From CAYOHP01 sp964403795 [NCBI: uncultured bacterium] (lineage in GTDB: Bacteria > Muiribacteriota > UBA6191 > CAZXTJ01): a stretch of DNA of 6,694 nt. This document shows positions 5,562 through 6,694 of the stretch, piece by piece. The notes beneath the pieces are model-generated. The model was not told the origin of the DNA and made no database searches. It saw nothing but the letters and a program-made list of their open reading frames with translations. Where the stretch lies: NCBI GenBank assembly GCA_964403795.1, contig CAYOHP010000227.1:1-6694 (forward strand), given 5' to 3'. The translations under genes were made by a program, and so were the position numbers. Numbering within the stretch: the stretch's first letter is position 1; every line of letters begins with the position of its first letter.

Positions 5562-6694
5562 ATGGATTTCCGACTGACCGAGGACCAGGAGACCTTCCAG
5601 AGCCACGTGCGGGAGTTCGTGGACGCCGAGGTCGCCCCTCGGGCGGCCGCCGCCGACGAGGCCGAGGAGTTCCAGCTCGACCTCTGGGCCAAGATGAGCG
5701 AGCTCGGGTTCCCGGGCCTCTCGATCCCCGAGGAGTACGGGGGCGCGGGATACCGCGATCCGGTGATCTGGGCCCTGATGATGGAGGAGTTCGGCCGGGG
5801 CTGCGCCTCCACCGCGTTGTCGCTGGGAGCCCACCTCTTCCTCTGCACCAACTACCTCTTCCAGGAGGCGAGCGAACCCCTGAAGAAGAAGTACCTGCCC
5901 CGGCTCGCCTCCGGCGAGACCCTGGGCGGGATCGCCATGACCGAGCCCGGGGCCGGCTCGGACACGCTGGGCATGCGCACCGTGGCCGTGAAGAAGGGCG
6001 ATGTCTACGTCGTCAACGGCCAGAAGACCTGGATCACCAACGGTCCTTGCGGGGGGGTCTTCATCCTCTGCTGCAAGGTCGACGACCCCGAGAAACGGGC
6101 CATCACGCTCTTCGTGATCGACAAGGACATGCCCGGGTTCACGGTCGGCAAGAAGCTGAAGAAGATGGGCATGCGGGCCTCGGCCACCAGCGAGCTCTTC
6201 TTCGAGGACATGGAGGTGCCCGCCGAGAACCTGCTCGGCGAGGTCGACAAGGGCACCTACGTGATGATGCGGGAACTCGACGTCGAGCGGGTGACCCTTA
6301 CACCGATCTCCGTCGGAGTCTGCCAGGCTTCCCTGGAGGCCGCCCTCGCCTATGCCAGGGAGCGCAAGACCTTCGGCAAGCCGATCGGGGAGCACCAGCT
6401 GGTGCAGAGGCTGCTGGCCGACATGGCGATCTCCACCGAAGCCGCCCGGCTCATGGCCTACAAGGCGGCCGAGGCCATGGGAAGGGCCACCGGCCGGTTC
6501 TCCCGCTCGGCCAGCTACGCCAAGCTGTTCTGCGCCCGGGTGGCGACCCAGGTGGCGCTCGATGCGGTGCAGGTCTTCGGGGGCTACGGGTACTCGCGGG
6601 AGTACCCGGTGGAGCGCTACGTGCGGGACGCCAAGCTCATGGAGATCGGCGCCGGCACCAACGAGATCCAGACCACCATCATCGCCAAGAGCCT
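5562..6694 (+). CDS. Acyl-CoA dehydrogenase, isovaleryl-CoA dehydrogenase-like, 3' end beyond the window
   Basis: This FAD enzyme oxidises an acyl-CoA at the alpha-beta bond and passes electrons to an electron-transfer flavoprotein. ATG 5562 follows GAGGGA at 5549-5554. In the window 377 residues are present, and family length suggests only about ten are missing. The N-terminal helical domain is complete from MDFRLTEDQ. The first family signature is AMTEPGAGSD (125-134). FAD/beta-domain residues appear in NGQKTWITNG (152-161). The second signature spans about 337-357 (QVFGGYGYSREYPVERY, then VRDA). The segment IGAGTNEI (362-369) has Ala364 where short/medium-chain enzymes carry the catalytic Glu. 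Instead Glu242 in LDVERV matches the catalytic position of isovaleryl-CoA and long-chain dehydrogenases on helix G. Overall similarity to isovaleryl-CoA dehydrogenase (GAHLFLCTNYL, ATQVALDAVQVFGG) points to a branched short-chain substrate such as in leucine breakdown, but other acyl-CoA substrates are possible. Confidence 0.95.
   Translation, partial: MDFRLTEDQETFQSHVREFVDAEVAPRAAAADEAEEFQLDLWAKMSELGFPGLSIPEEYGGAGYRDPVIWALMMEEFGRGCASTALSLGAHLFLCTNYLFQEASEPLKKKYLPRLASGETLGGIAMTEPGAGSDTLGMRTVAVKKGDVYVVNGQKTWITNGPCGGVFILCCKVDDPEKRAITLFVIDKDMPGFTVGKKLKKMGMRASATSELFFEDMEVPAENLLGEVDKGTYVMMRELDVERVTLTPISVGVCQASLEAALAYARERKTFGKPIGEHQLVQRLLADMAISTEAARLMAYKAAEAMGRATGRFSRSASYAKLFCARVATQVALDAVQVFGGYGYSREYPVERYVRDAKLMEIGAGTNEIQTTIIAKS

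Noticed and set aside
5421-6395. Minus-strand open frame of 324 codons antisense to the acyl-CoA dehydrogenase
   Set aside because: The plus-strand frame encodes a clear, nearly full-length acyl-CoA dehydrogenase. The antisense product has no recognisable motif.
1-6694. tRNA, rRNA, CRISPR array, riboswitch, insertion sequence or attachment site
   Set aside because: No cloverleaf, conserved rRNA segment, spaced direct repeats, transposase motif or terminal inverted repeats could be seen on either strand. The tandem repeats present are inside the M23 coding frame.

Overview
This is a very GC-rich bacterial window (clearly above 70% G+C by eye, third codon positions almost all G or C). Six protein-coding genes cover most of it. 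I see no rRNA, tRNA, CRISPR array, insertion sequence or phage gene. Three features suggest a high-GC bacterium with an active secretory pathway and CoA-thioester metabolism: four of the six genes begin with Sec-type signal peptides, one encodes a zinc peptidoglycan endopeptidase, and an acyl-CoA dehydrogenase lies at the right edge. Myxococcota, Acidobacteriota and related uncultured lineages would fit, but nothing here fixes the phylum.

Layout. (1) Positions 1-1071, minus strand: a secreted protein of unknown function whose 3' end runs off the left edge through a G/C-homopolymer, palindromic stretch. (2) 1072-1440: a divergent intergenic region. (3) 1441-4624, plus strand: a probable three-gene operon. 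It holds a secreted protein with a His/Glu-rich tract (probable CTG start), a secreted M23 metallopeptidase whose TTG start overlaps the previous stop codon, and a YkgJ-type cysteine-cluster protein 53 nt further on. (4) 4625-4727: a short convergent gap. (5) 4728-5339, minus strand: a small secreted helical protein of unknown function, TTG start, with a recognisable promoter and a strong hairpin at the predicted 5' end of its mRNA. (6) 5340-5561: a divergent promoter region. (7) 5562 to the right edge, plus strand: an acyl-CoA dehydrogenase resembling isovaleryl-CoA dehydrogenase, lacking only its last few residues.

How the genes fit together. The M23 protein is the centre of the operon. It has a signal peptide, a degenerate LysM-like segment, a long Gly/Pro/Tyr/Gln low-complexity linker interrupted by a hydrophobic helix, and a catalytic M23 domain with all expected metal and catalytic residues. 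The gene before it is translationally coupled to it and also exported, so a shared envelope task is plausible but unproven. The YkgJ-type protein is a predicted metal binder without a clear signal peptide. The acyl-CoA dehydrogenase belongs to a separate metabolic transcription unit. I find no clear evidence of a new defence or mobile system. The most unusual items are the architecture of the M23 protein, the non-ATG starts, and the 5' hairpin at 5382-5416.
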